The translations under genes and the position numbers were made by a program. From CAYHZG01 sp964361105 (GTDB lineage: Bacteria; Patescibacteriota; Minisyncoccia; 2-02-FULL-40-12): 19,559 bases of DNA. The notes beneath the pieces were generated by a model. It had not been told where the DNA came from, made no database searches, and saw only the letters and a list, made by a program, of their open reading frames with translations. Where the stretch lies: the NCBI GenBank assembly GCA_964361105.1, contig CAYHZG010000007.1, positions 1 to 19,559 on the forward strand, read 5' to 3'. Positions 12,720 through 19,428 of the stretch are shown here, piece after piece; position 1 is the first letter of the stretch, and every line of letters begins with the position of its first letter.

Positions 12720-12940
12720 GTCTCTCGGGGCATATCTAATTTCTTCATAGGGGTAGCGTACTTATAAATGGAATCTCCGTTACTTTGCTCAAGTTGCCGA
12801 TAAGTAGGGCGTGTCTACCCCTTTATCCCCTACCTTATATTTCGGCAACTTTTCGCAAAGATACCGGCCATTTCCAAGATACTTCCCAATTCAGAAATCA
12901 GATATGCCCCTGCGGCCGGAAAAGATAAATGACTATACCC
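12699..12940 (-). ncRNA. candidate structured non-coding RNA (or foldback element)
   Basis: This 242-nt stretch has no credible gene and is almost wholly self-complementary. In plus-strand coordinates the helices are 12699-12710 with 12929-12940 (12 bp, perfect), 12727-12737 with 12900-12910 (11 bp, perfect), 12739-12744 with 12893-12898, 12783-12788 with 12855-12860, 12791-12800 with 12842-12851 (10 bp, perfect), and 12801-12809 with 12828-12837 (one bulge). The apical loop CTACCCCT (12815-12822) is complementary over 8 nt to AGGGGTAG (12749-12756), which suggests a pseudoknot. A large internal loop (16 by 18 nt) follows the outer helix. The minus strand is preferred because a terminator-like hairpin follows on that strand. 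I recognise no RNase P, tmRNA or SRP signature. 6S-like shape or a MITE-type foldback are alternatives. Confidence 0.5.
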
Positions 12941-12953
12941 TGCGGGCTTTTCG

Positions 12954-15443
12954 CTACACTACGACCACTGATGCCACGCCATCGCCTGAATCCATCCTCA
13001 TTACCCTTACCCCTTGAGTGGCCCGCCCAAGGACCGAGACGCTCCTTAATTCGGTTCTGATGATTTGGCCTTTCTTGGAAATGACGATGAGCTCTTTTTG
13101 TTCCGGGTCAACAATTTGGGCGGAAACAATTTTCCCGGTCTTGGAGGTAACCTGGGCGGCCTTGATTCCCTTGCCGGCCCGCTTTTGGGTCTTAAAGGCC
13201 GTAAGCACGGTTCTTTTCCCGTAACCCTTTTCCATAATTACCAGAAGCTGATTCTTGGTCCCGTACGAGGCAGAGGCGCGCTGCGAGCCCTCGCGGCCTC
13301 GTTCGGGATTGGCTAAATGACTTGAAATAACTTCTACTCCGACAACGTAATCATCTTTTGAAAGTTTGATGCCGGTCACGCCAGAAGCGGCGCGACCAAT
13401 TCCACGTACATCTTTTTCTTTAAACCGGATAGAACTGCCATTAGCCGCTACGAGCATTATCTCGTCGCTACCCGAAGTCAGCCGAACCCAATTCAGCGAA
13501 TCCCCTTCATAAAGCTTAATTGCGATTAGACCGCTTTTTCGAATATTGGCAAATTCTTCCGCGGCAACTTTTTTGACGACGCCGTCGTGAGTCGCCATAA
13601 AAAGATATTTCGCTTCTTTGGTTTTTGCCTTGGAAACCGGAACCACGGCCGTAACCACTTCCTCTGAAGAAATATTAAGAAAATTGACAAGGGATTTGCC
13701 TCGGCTGGTCCTAGTAGCTTCTGGCACTTCATAGCCCTTGGTCTGGAAAACTTTTCCAGAAGCGGCAAAGAAAAGAAGATTATCGTGAGTATTAGCAAAG
13801 AAAAAATGACTTACGATGTCTTCTTCTTTGGTAGCCATACCGATCAAACCCTTGCCGCCTCTTTTTTGAATCCGAAGCTCGCTTGGCGCCATTCTTTTGA
13901 TGTAGCCGCCATGAGTCAAAACGAACAAAGCATTTTCTTCAGGCACTAACTCTTCCTCGCCGATTTCCTTTAAAGCCCCTTTGACTACTTTGGTTTTTCT
14001 TTCATCGCCGTATTTCCCTTTAAGCTCGGTAAATTCATCTTTCATTGCCTGCAAAATCTTCTTTGGGCTCTCTAAAAGGTCTTCTAAATAAACAACCAGT
14101 TGCGTTTTCTCCTTCAATTCGTCTTCAATTTTTTTCCTTTCAAGGCCAGCCAGGGTTTGGAGCCGCATCTCCAAAATGGCATTGGTCTGAAGCTCGGTGA
14201 ATTTAAATTTCTTTACCAAATTGTTAAAGGCATCTTCCCGGTTTTCCGATTTTTTGATTACGGTGATTACTTCATCGATATGGTCGAGGGCTTTTTTCAA
14301 TCCTTCAAGGATGTGAGCCCTGGCTTTGGCCTGCTTTAAATCAAACTTCACCCGCCGAGTAATAACCTCTTTTCGAAACTCAATGAATTTTTCAAGAATT
14401 GTTTTTAAAGAAAGAGTCTGGGGCTGAATCCCGTCAATCAAAGCCACCATGTTGAAATGGAAGGTTTTTTGAAGGTCGGTGTATTTGAAAAGCTGATTCA
14501 AAACTTTCCTTGGAAAAGAATCTTGTTTCAGTTCAATCACGACCCTCAGCCCCTCCCGGTCAGATTCATCGCGAAGATCTTTAATGCCTTCTATTTTTTT
14601 CTCTTTTACCAAATCAGCGATTTTAATAATCAGCTCTGCCTTATTAACCTGGTAAGGAATTTCTGAAATAACAATTTGGGAACCTCCCTTCTTGTTTTCC
14701 TCAATATTGGCTTTGGCTCTAATAACCACCGGGCCGCGGCCAATCGCATAGGCGTTTAGGATGTCCTGTTGGTTGTAAATTATTCCACCGGTCGGAAAAT
14801 CAGGACCTTGAATCAAATTGACCAGCTCTCTTGTGTCGCTATCGGGACTATCAATCAGATAAATCAGACCATCCAAGACCTCACTGATGTTGTGAGGCGG
14901 AATATTGGTGGCCATTCCGACGGCAATGCCCAGAGAACCGTTAAGTAGTAGGTTTGGAATTTTTGCCGGGAGAACGATCGGCTCTTTTCTTGTGGCGTCG
15001 TAATTATCGGCGAAATTAACCGTATCTTTTTCAATATCAGCCAAAAGTTCTCCGGCTAAAGCAGACATCCGCGCCTCGCTATAGCGCATCGCCGCTGCAG
15101 AATCTCCATCAATTGACCCAAAGTTCCCTTGACCATCAACGAGGGGATATCGCAGAGAAAAATCTTGAGCCATTCGAACCATAGCCTCATATATTGGTGA
15201 ATCACCATGGGGATGATAATAAGCCATGGTATTGCCTACCACTCTCGCTGACTTCACAAACTTGGCCGAATGCCTTAATCCCATTTGATGCATGGCATAA
15301 AGAATCCTCCTCTGGACTGGCTTTAAACCGTCTCTGGTATCTGGCAAAGCGCGAGAAACAATCACGCTCATCGCGTAATCCAGATAAGATTCTTTCATCT
15401 CTTGAGTTATTTCCCGTTGTTTGATTTTTCCAACTTCTTGCAT
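12954..15443 (-). CDS. gyrA: DNA gyrase subunit A
   Basis: An 829-residue full-length GyrA, the cutting and rejoining subunit of gyrase. The N-terminal domain has HPHGDSPIYEAM (77-88), with Ser82 and Glu86 at the quinolone-determining positions, and the catalytic Tyr121 in AAMRYSEAR. The GyrA box QKRGGKG is at about 526-532, which separates gyrase from topoisomerase IV. The C-terminal beta-pinwheel ends in a GVRVMRMDSGDGVASVVVV tail. An extra stretch of about 20 residues (around HLANPERGREGSQRASAS) sits in the pinwheel before QLLVIMEKGYGKRT, encoded by a palindromic element. The ATG has no Shine-Dalgarno site and follows directly after a terminator-like hairpin. gyrB is not in the window. Confidence 0.97.
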   Translation of the reverse strand: MQEVGKIKQREITQEMKESYLDYAMSVIVSRALPDTRDGLKPVQRRILYAMHQMGLRHSAKFVKSARVVGNTMAYYHPHGDSPIYEAMVRMAQDFSLRYPLVDGQGNFGSIDGDSAAAMRYSEARMSALAGELLADIEKDTVNFADNYDATRKEPIVLPAKIPNLLLNGSLGIAVGMATNIPPHNISEVLDGLIYLIDSPDSDTRELVNLIQGPDFPTGGIIYNQQDILNAYAIGRGPVVIRAKANIEENKKGGSQIVISEIPYQVNKAELIIKIADLVKEKKIEGIKDLRDESDREGLRVVIELKQDSFPRKVLNQLFKYTDLQKTFHFNMVALIDGIQPQTLSLKTILEKFIEFRKEVITRRVKFDLKQAKARAHILEGLKKALDHIDEVITVIKKSENREDAFNNLVKKFKFTELQTNAILEMRLQTLAGLERKKIEDELKEKTQLVVYLEDLLESPKKILQAMKDEFTELKGKYGDERKTKVVKGALKEIGEEELVPEENALFVLTHGGYIKRMAPSELRIQKRGGKGLIGMATKEEDIVSHFFFANTHDNLLFFAASGKVFQTKGYEVPEATRTSRGKSLVNFLNISSEEVVTAVVPVSKAKTKEAKYLFMATHDGVVKKVAAEEFANIRKSGLIAIKLYEGDSLNWVRLTSGSDEIMLVAANGSSIRFKEKDVRGIGRAASGVTGIKLSKDDYVVGVEVISSHLANPERGREGSQRASASYGTKNQLLVIMEKGYGKRTVLTAFKTQKRAGKGIKAAQVTSKTGKIVSAQIVDPEQKELIVISKKGQIIRTELRSVSVLGRATQGVRVMRMDSGDGVASVVVV
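13260..13307. repeat. 48-bp palindromic insertion within gyrA
   Basis: Arms CCCGTACGAGGC (13260-13271) and GCCTCGTTCGGG (13296-13307) match at 11 of 12 positions, with an inner GCGAG/CTCGC hairpin (13283-13294). The length is a multiple of three and the frame stays open. It encodes an Arg/Ser/Glu-rich segment (PERGREGSQRASASYG) at a place where typical GyrA proteins have only a short loop. Confidence 0.7.
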
Positions 15444-15472
15444 AAAAAAATTGACTTACCTAAATCAATTTT
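15444..15472 (-). terminator. terminator-like hairpin abutting the gyrA start
   Basis: On the minus strand AAAATTGATTT (15462-15472) pairs with AAGTCAATTTT (15447-15457, one wobble) around a 4-nt loop. T residues run to 15444, and the gyrA ATG begins at the next base. It could end the upstream two-gene operon or attenuate gyrA. Confidence 0.5.
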
Positions 15473-15494
15473 TGATTTTCATATTTAGATAAAA

Positions 15495-15824
15495 TCACTC
15501 TGATATCGGCAATAACCTTGGTTCAATTTTTCTTCCAGTGTCTTCCAAGCTGTCTTTAATCTCTTTCTCGTTTTTCGTCCCTGAGACCAAGCCGAATAAA
15601 TCTAAAATCGTTGCCCGTAAATCATTAAAACTTTTCCCGACGACCGCGAAAGGCGACTCCTCTCTTGCTACTTCTGACTCTTCTAGCGGATTCAACAAAA
15701 GGGTCAGTTTTTGCTGAAACCCATGCAGCCAGATAAAAATAACGAGCGAAAAAACAATGAATACCGAAAGCCACATGAATAATGCTCTGATATGATCTGG
15801 TTGGTTACGAATTTCTTTAAGCAA
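15495..15824 (-). CDS. small single-pass membrane protein, unknown function
   Basis: A 109-residue protein with one hydrophobic helix (about 15-34) and a hydrophilic C-terminal region rich in Glu, Lys and Asp that looks helical. No family recognised. The full frame begins with TTG only 2 nt after the stop of the metallo-hydrolase gene, with no Shine-Dalgarno site, so translation would be coupled. An in-frame ATG at 15776 would give a 93-residue protein starting at the helix. It shares the promoter at 16472-16500 with the upstream gene. Probably an inner-membrane anchor-type protein; the function cannot be told. Confidence 0.6.
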   Translation of the reverse strand: MLKEIRNQPDHIRALFMWLSVFIVFSLVIFIWLHGFQQKLTLLLNPLEESEVAREESPFAVVGKSFNDLRATILDLFGLVSGTKNEKEIKDSLEDTGRKIEPRLLPISE

Positions 15825-15826
15825 GA

Positions 15827-16468
15827 TTAAATATTGAATACTACTAACTTCATTTCTTCGGCCGGGAGGTTCTTTTTCTGAATCTTGTACGATTTATCGG
15901 CTTTTTCTGGAGTCAAACTTATTTCTTTCAGGAACTTTTCAGGACCGTCAATGTCTGACTTTGAACCCTGGATCTTATAATGCATCGGGATTGCGACTTT
16001 GGGCTCGATCTGGTTAATTACTTCAACTGCCTCTTTGTAATTTATGGTATAAGTCCCGCCGACCGGAATCATTAATATATCAATGTCGCCGATTTTTTCA
16101 ATTTGTTCTTCTGACAATCGAGCTTCGCCAAAATCGCCCAAATGGGCCAGGGTCATATCTTCCATTTTTATAACATAGATGGTGTTAAGACCTCTTTCCT
16201 GGCCCTGGCTTTTATCGTGAAGCGATTGGATGCCTCGGATAAAGACGCCCTTAACCTCATACTCGCCAGGACCCTTGATTAAAAAACTATCCTCTGGCAT
16301 CCCCTCAATATTATTATGGTCGTAATGCTGGTGGGAAACAAGAACAATATTGTCTTTGATTTTTGGCGGCCGAAGGCCGATTTCTTGAGAAAATGGGTCG
16401 ATTAAAAGCGAGGTGTCTTTACTCTCCAACCGGAAACACGAATGCCCATACCAAGTGACTGTCATCAT
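15827..16468 (-). CDS. metallo-beta-lactamase-fold Zn-dependent hydrolase (UlaG-like)
   Basis: A 213-residue cytoplasmic metallo-hydrolase. It begins with the YGHSCFRLE strand (His9) typical of UlaG-like/UPF0173 members. The metal-binding motif SHQHYDHN has H46, H48, D50 and H51. Later ligand candidates are H109 and D112 in LAHLGDFG, and H163 in IPMHYK. The natural substrate of this group is mostly unknown. The frame begins MM: with a good promoter whose -10 ends 6 nt before the second ATG (16465), the message is probably leaderless and starts there. The next gene follows after 2 nt. It is divergent from the S1 gene, sharing a short intergenic region. Confidence 0.88.
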   Translation of the reverse strand: MMTVTWYGHSCFRLESKDTSLLIDPFSQEIGLRPPKIKDNIVLVSHQHYDHNNIEGMPEDSFLIKGPGEYEVKGVFIRGIQSLHDKSQGQERGLNTIYVIKMEDMTLAHLGDFGEARLSEEQIEKIGDIDILMIPVGGTYTINYKEAVEVINQIEPKVAIPMHYKIQGSKSDIDGPEKFLKEISLTPEKADKSYKIQKKNLPAEEMKLVVFNI

Positions 16469-16471
16469 TAA

Positions 16472-16500
16472 ATCTTATCATAGTTAGAGCACAAGTTCAA
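16472..16500 (-). promoter_or_regulatory. promoter for the metallo-hydrolase operon (leaderless)
   Basis: On the minus strand TTGAAC (16495-16500), 17-nt spacer, TAAGAT (16472-16477) with an extended TGA before it. The second ATG of the gene (16465) starts 6 nt after the -10 box. Confidence 0.55.
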
Positions 16501-16528
16501 TGAATTTTCCTTGCATTATTTTCAATTT

Positions 16529-17398
16529 ATGGCTAACATACATAATCTGAATATGGTAGAACAGCTAACCCCGCAGGAAGCAGGCACAAACAACACCAAA
16601 AAACTAATGAAAGAACTTTTAGCCAAGTTCAGGTTTTCTTTGCCCAAAAGGGGTTCGGTTTTGGATGGAGAAATCATCAGTGTTTCACTCTCAAGCATCT
16701 TGATTGACCTTGGCCATTTTGGCAGCGGCATTGTTTACCCACGCGAATTCTATGATGACCCAGAAAAACAAAAGGCCTTGAAACCGACCCAAAAAGTAAA
16801 AGTCGTCATTATGGATCTGGAAAATGAAGAAGGGCTAAGAGAACTGTCTTTAAAAAGAGCCCAGATGAAGTCGGCCTGGCAAGAAGTAAAAGAGATCTAT
16901 GAAAAGGGAGTAATAATCCCGGTAAAAATAGCAAATTTAAACAAAGGCGGACTGATTGCCGAAGTTGTCGGCATTCAGGCCTTTATGCCGTTGAGTCAGC
17001 TATCCGAAGAACACTACCCTAAAGTTGAGAATGGAAATATCCAAGAAATAGTCAAAATTTTACAAACCTATCGAAATCAAGAATTCCAGATAAAAATTAT
17101 TGATGTCGATGAAAGTCAAAACAAACTGATTATCTCAGAAAAGGCAGCGAAAAAAGCCATAGAAAAAGAGAAAGCGGTTGAACACTTTGTTGGTGAAATC
17201 GTAAAAGGAGAAATCGTTGAAACCACTGATTTCGGCGCTTTTGTGAAATTGGACGATGGGACCGAAGCCCTGATATCGAAATCAGAGATAGATGAAGAAA
17301 GCGTTCCTCAACTCAAGACGGGTGAAAAAATAGAAGCAAAAATTATTGAAGCGTCTCCAAATAAAATTGTCCTTTCTTTGAAAGCCCTTAAATCCTAA
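16529..17398 (+). CDS. S1 RNA-binding domain protein (ribosomal protein S1-like, three domains)
   Basis: A 289-residue protein with three S1 (OB-fold) repeats. The first is at about 41-111 (PKRGSVLDGEIISVSLSSIL, then YPREFYDD, ELSLKRA). The second is a diverged copy at about 124-205 (GVIIPVKIANLNKGGLIAEV, GIQAFMPLSQL, KLIISEK). The third is a canonical copy at about 221-286 (VGEIVKGEIVETTDFGAFVK, EALISKSEI, KIVLSLKAL). Ribosomal S1 has six in E. coli and fewer in many other bacteria, so this is probably the short S1 homologue that helps mRNA bind the ribosome; a general RNA-binding protein is possible. I chose the ATG at 16529; the longer frame starts at a TTG (16511). The stop codon overlaps the left arm of a palindromic element. 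Confidence 0.85.
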   Translation: MANIHNLNMVEQLTPQEAGTNNTKKLMKELLAKFRFSLPKRGSVLDGEIISVSLSSILIDLGHFGSGIVYPREFYDDPEKQKALKPTQKVKVVIMDLENEEGLRELSLKRAQMKSAWQEVKEIYEKGVIIPVKIANLNKGGLIAEVVGIQAFMPLSQLSEEHYPKVENGNIQEIVKILQTYRNQEFQIKIIDVDESQNKLIISEKAAKKAIEKEKAVEHFVGEIVKGEIVETTDFGAFVKLDDGTEALISKSEIDEESVPQLKTGEKIEAKIIEASPNKIVLSLKALKS

Positions 17399-17488
17399 CC
17401 CCGTTAGAAGCAAGACGCCCCAAGGGGGCGTCTGCCGCATCACTCTTTAAATGAATAATTATTAATAATGCGGGCTTCTAACGGGGTT
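17397..17488. repeat. CCCCGTTAGAAGC palindromic element, three-way-junction fold
   Basis: Perfect 15-bp outer arms AACCCCGTTAGAAGC (17397-17411) and GCTTCTAACGGGGTT (17474-17488). Inside are a 9-bp GC hairpin, AGACGCCCC/GGGGCGTCT (17413-17433), and a second hairpin, CCGCAT/ATGCGG (17435-17440 and 17468-17473), with an AT-rich loop. The arms share CCCGTTAGAA with the element at 2238-2314. It starts in the S1 stop codon and ends about 50 nt before ftsH. Confidence 0.85.
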
Positions 17489-17537
17489 GATTTTTAGTAA
17501 TTTTTATAGTAGATTATAAGTCCAGTCGCTCACATTA

Positions 17538-19355
17538 ATGAAAAGCATTATTAAATACATCCTAATTGTTTTTATTCTACTAATAACTCTTTCGGCAATA
17601 GTGGCTTTTTTTAGTTTAGTCAATGGGGGTATTCAAGAAGTTTCGATAAGTCAGCTGGTTCAAAAAATTAACTCCGGAGAAGTAAAAGAAATTACTATCC
17701 GAAATGACAATCTTGAAATAACTTTAACTGACGGAACAAAAGAAAAATCAAAAAAGGAGTTTGGAATCGGATTAAACCAAACCTTAAATGATTTAGGAGT
17801 CAAGCAAGAAAAACTTTCCGCAGTTGAAATAAAGGTAGAGGCCGAAGATGGCATACTTAGGGCAGCCCTCAGTTCTTTGCCTTTTATTTTACCCTTTCTT
17901 TTTGTAATTTTGATTTTTTGGTGGATGATGCGGGGGGCGCAGCAAGGAGCAATGCAGGCCTGGCATTTTGGCAAGTCAAAAGCCCGGCTGGCTAACCTAA
18001 CTACTGACGGAAAGAAAATTTATTTTAAAGATGTGGCCGGCCTTAAAGAAGTGAAAGAAGAAATCCAGGAAGTGGTGGAGTTTTTGAAAGACCCCAAAAA
18101 ATTCCAGGCCTTGGGTGCCAGAATTCCAAAAGGCGTATTGCTGGTCGGACCGCCCGGAACCGGTAAAACAATGCTGGCCAAGGCCATGGCTAACGAAGCT
18201 GGGGTGCCGTTCTTTTATGTTTCTGGTTCTGAATTTGTTGAGCTTTTTGTCGGCGTCGGCGCCAATCGAGTCAGAGACACTTTTGATTTAGCTAAAAAGA
18301 GTACCCCATCAATCATTTTCATTGATGAACTTGATGCCATTGGTCGGCATCGGGGCGCCGGGCTGGGCGGCGGCCATGATGAAAGAGAGCAAACGTTGAA
18401 TCAGATTTTGGTTGAAATGGATGGTTTTGCTACCGATGAGAAGATTGTAGTTCTGGCCGGGACTAATCGACCAGATATTCTTGACCCGGCACTTTTAAGA
18501 CCGGGCCGCTTTGACCGAAAAATAATTTTGGATATTCCTTCAATCGCCGACCGGGAAGAGATATTAAAAATCCACTCATTTGGAAAACCTCTGGCCAAAG
18601 AAGTAAATCTTAGAGTAATCGCCCAGCGAACCCCGGGCTTTTCCGGCGCTGATTTGGCTAACTTGATAAATGAAGCGGCGATTTTGGCGGCCAGAAAAAA
18701 CCAAAAAGAAATTTGGCAGCTGGATTTGATTGAAGCAATTGAAAAAGTGATGCTCGGTCCGGAAAGAAAAAGCCACGTCTTAAACGAAAAAGAAAAAGAA
18801 ATAACCGCTTATCACGAAGCCGGCCATGCTTTGGTCGCGAGCTCTTTAAAAAATATAGATCCGATCAATAAAGTATCAATTATTTCCCGAGGCCGAGCTG
18901 GCGGCTATACTTTAAAAATGCCGTCCGAAGACAAGTATTTAAGAAGCAAAAAAGAATTCGAATCAGAACTGGCGGTGATGCTTGGCGGCTATACGGCCGA
19001 GAAAATAGTTTTTAAGGACACGACCACTGGGGCTTCTAACGACCTTAAGGTGGCTTCAGAACTGGCTAGACGAATGGTGACTGAATTCGGAATGTCCAAA
19101 AAATTGGGTCCGATAACTTATGGTGACAAAAACGAACTGGTTTTCTTAGGCAAGGAATTGGCGGCCGAAAAGAACTATTCTGGTAAGACTGCCTATCTGA
19201 TTGACCAAGAAGTCAAAAATTTTATCTCTAAGGCATTGAAAATGGCCAAAATAATCTTAGGCCAAAAATTGCAAACTTTGCACAAAATTGCTAAAGAATT
19301 AATTAAGAAAGAAACATTAGAACAAGATGAGTTTTACGCGCTTTTAGGAGCATAA
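17538..19355 (+). CDS. ftsH: ATP-dependent zinc metalloprotease FtsH
   Basis: A 605-residue FtsH, the membrane-bound AAA+ protease that degrades misfolded membrane proteins and some regulators. TM1 lies at about 4-28 and a short extracytoplasmic region with QEVSISQLVQKINSGEVKEI follows. TM2 is at about 110-132. The AAA domain has Walker A GPPGTGKT (204-211), Walker B IIFIDELDAIG, and the second region of homology DILDPALLRPGRFDRKI. The zinc site HEAGH is at 426-430, with a later ligand region DTTTGASNDLKVASELAR. Length is normal, without a long C-terminal tail. The ATG at 17538 is the natural start; no Shine-Dalgarno site is visible. A tRNA-Ile gene begins one base after its stop, so the two are probably co-transcribed. 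Confidence 0.98.
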   Translation: MKSIIKYILIVFILLITLSAIVAFFSLVNGGIQEVSISQLVQKINSGEVKEITIRNDNLEITLTDGTKEKSKKEFGIGLNQTLNDLGVKQEKLSAVEIKVEAEDGILRAALSSLPFILPFLFVILIFWWMMRGAQQGAMQAWHFGKSKARLANLTTDGKKIYFKDVAGLKEVKEEIQEVVEFLKDPKKFQALGARIPKGVLLVGPPGTGKTMLAKAMANEAGVPFFYVSGSEFVELFVGVGANRVRDTFDLAKKSTPSIIFIDELDAIGRHRGAGLGGGHDEREQTLNQILVEMDGFATDEKIVVLAGTNRPDILDPALLRPGRFDRKIILDIPSIADREEILKIHSFGKPLAKEVNLRVIAQRTPGFSGADLANLINEAAILAARKNQKEIWQLDLIEAIEKVMLGPERKSHVLNEKEKEITAYHEAGHALVASSLKNIDPINKVSIISRGRAGGYTLKMPSEDKYLRSKKEFESELAVMLGGYTAEKIVFKDTTTGASNDLKVASELARRMVTEFGMSKKLGPITYGDKNELVFLGKELAAEKNYSGKTAYLIDQEVKNFISKALKMAKIILGQKLQTLHKIAKELIKKETLEQDEFYALLGA

Positions 19356-19356
19356 A

Positions 19357-19428
19357 GGGGATGTAGCTCAACGGTGGAGCAAGCGTCTTATACACGCTAG
19401 GTTGGAGGTTCGAGTCCTCCCGTCCCCA
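19357..19428 (+). tRNA. tRNA-Ile (anticodon UAU)
   Basis: A 72-nt cloverleaf. Acceptor GGGGATG pairs with CGTCCCC (one T-G), discriminator A. D arm GCTC/GAGC. Anticodon stem AGCGT/ACGCT with loop CTTATAC gives anticodon TAT (codon AUA). Variable loop AGGTT, T arm GGAGG-TTCGAGT-CCTCC. CCA is not encoded. The pairs U12-A23 and C29-G41 and A73 agree with known isoleucine identity elements of E. coli. It starts one base after the ftsH stop codon. Confidence 0.9.

Noticed and set aside
12699..12940. RNase P RNA, tmRNA or SRP RNA as identity of the structured region
   Set aside because: The conserved sequence blocks of these RNAs (for example GAGGAAAGTCC, a CCA-ended tRNA-like part, a GGAA-capped S domain) were not seen on either strand.
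12811..13017. Plus-strand frame across the structured region and gyrA 3' end
   Set aside because: It overlaps the self-complementary region and gyrA on the other strand, with no ribosome site and no recognisable protein.
16511..16528. TTG start giving six extra residues on the S1 protein
   Set aside because: No ribosome site supports it, and the ATG at 16529 loses no domain sequence.
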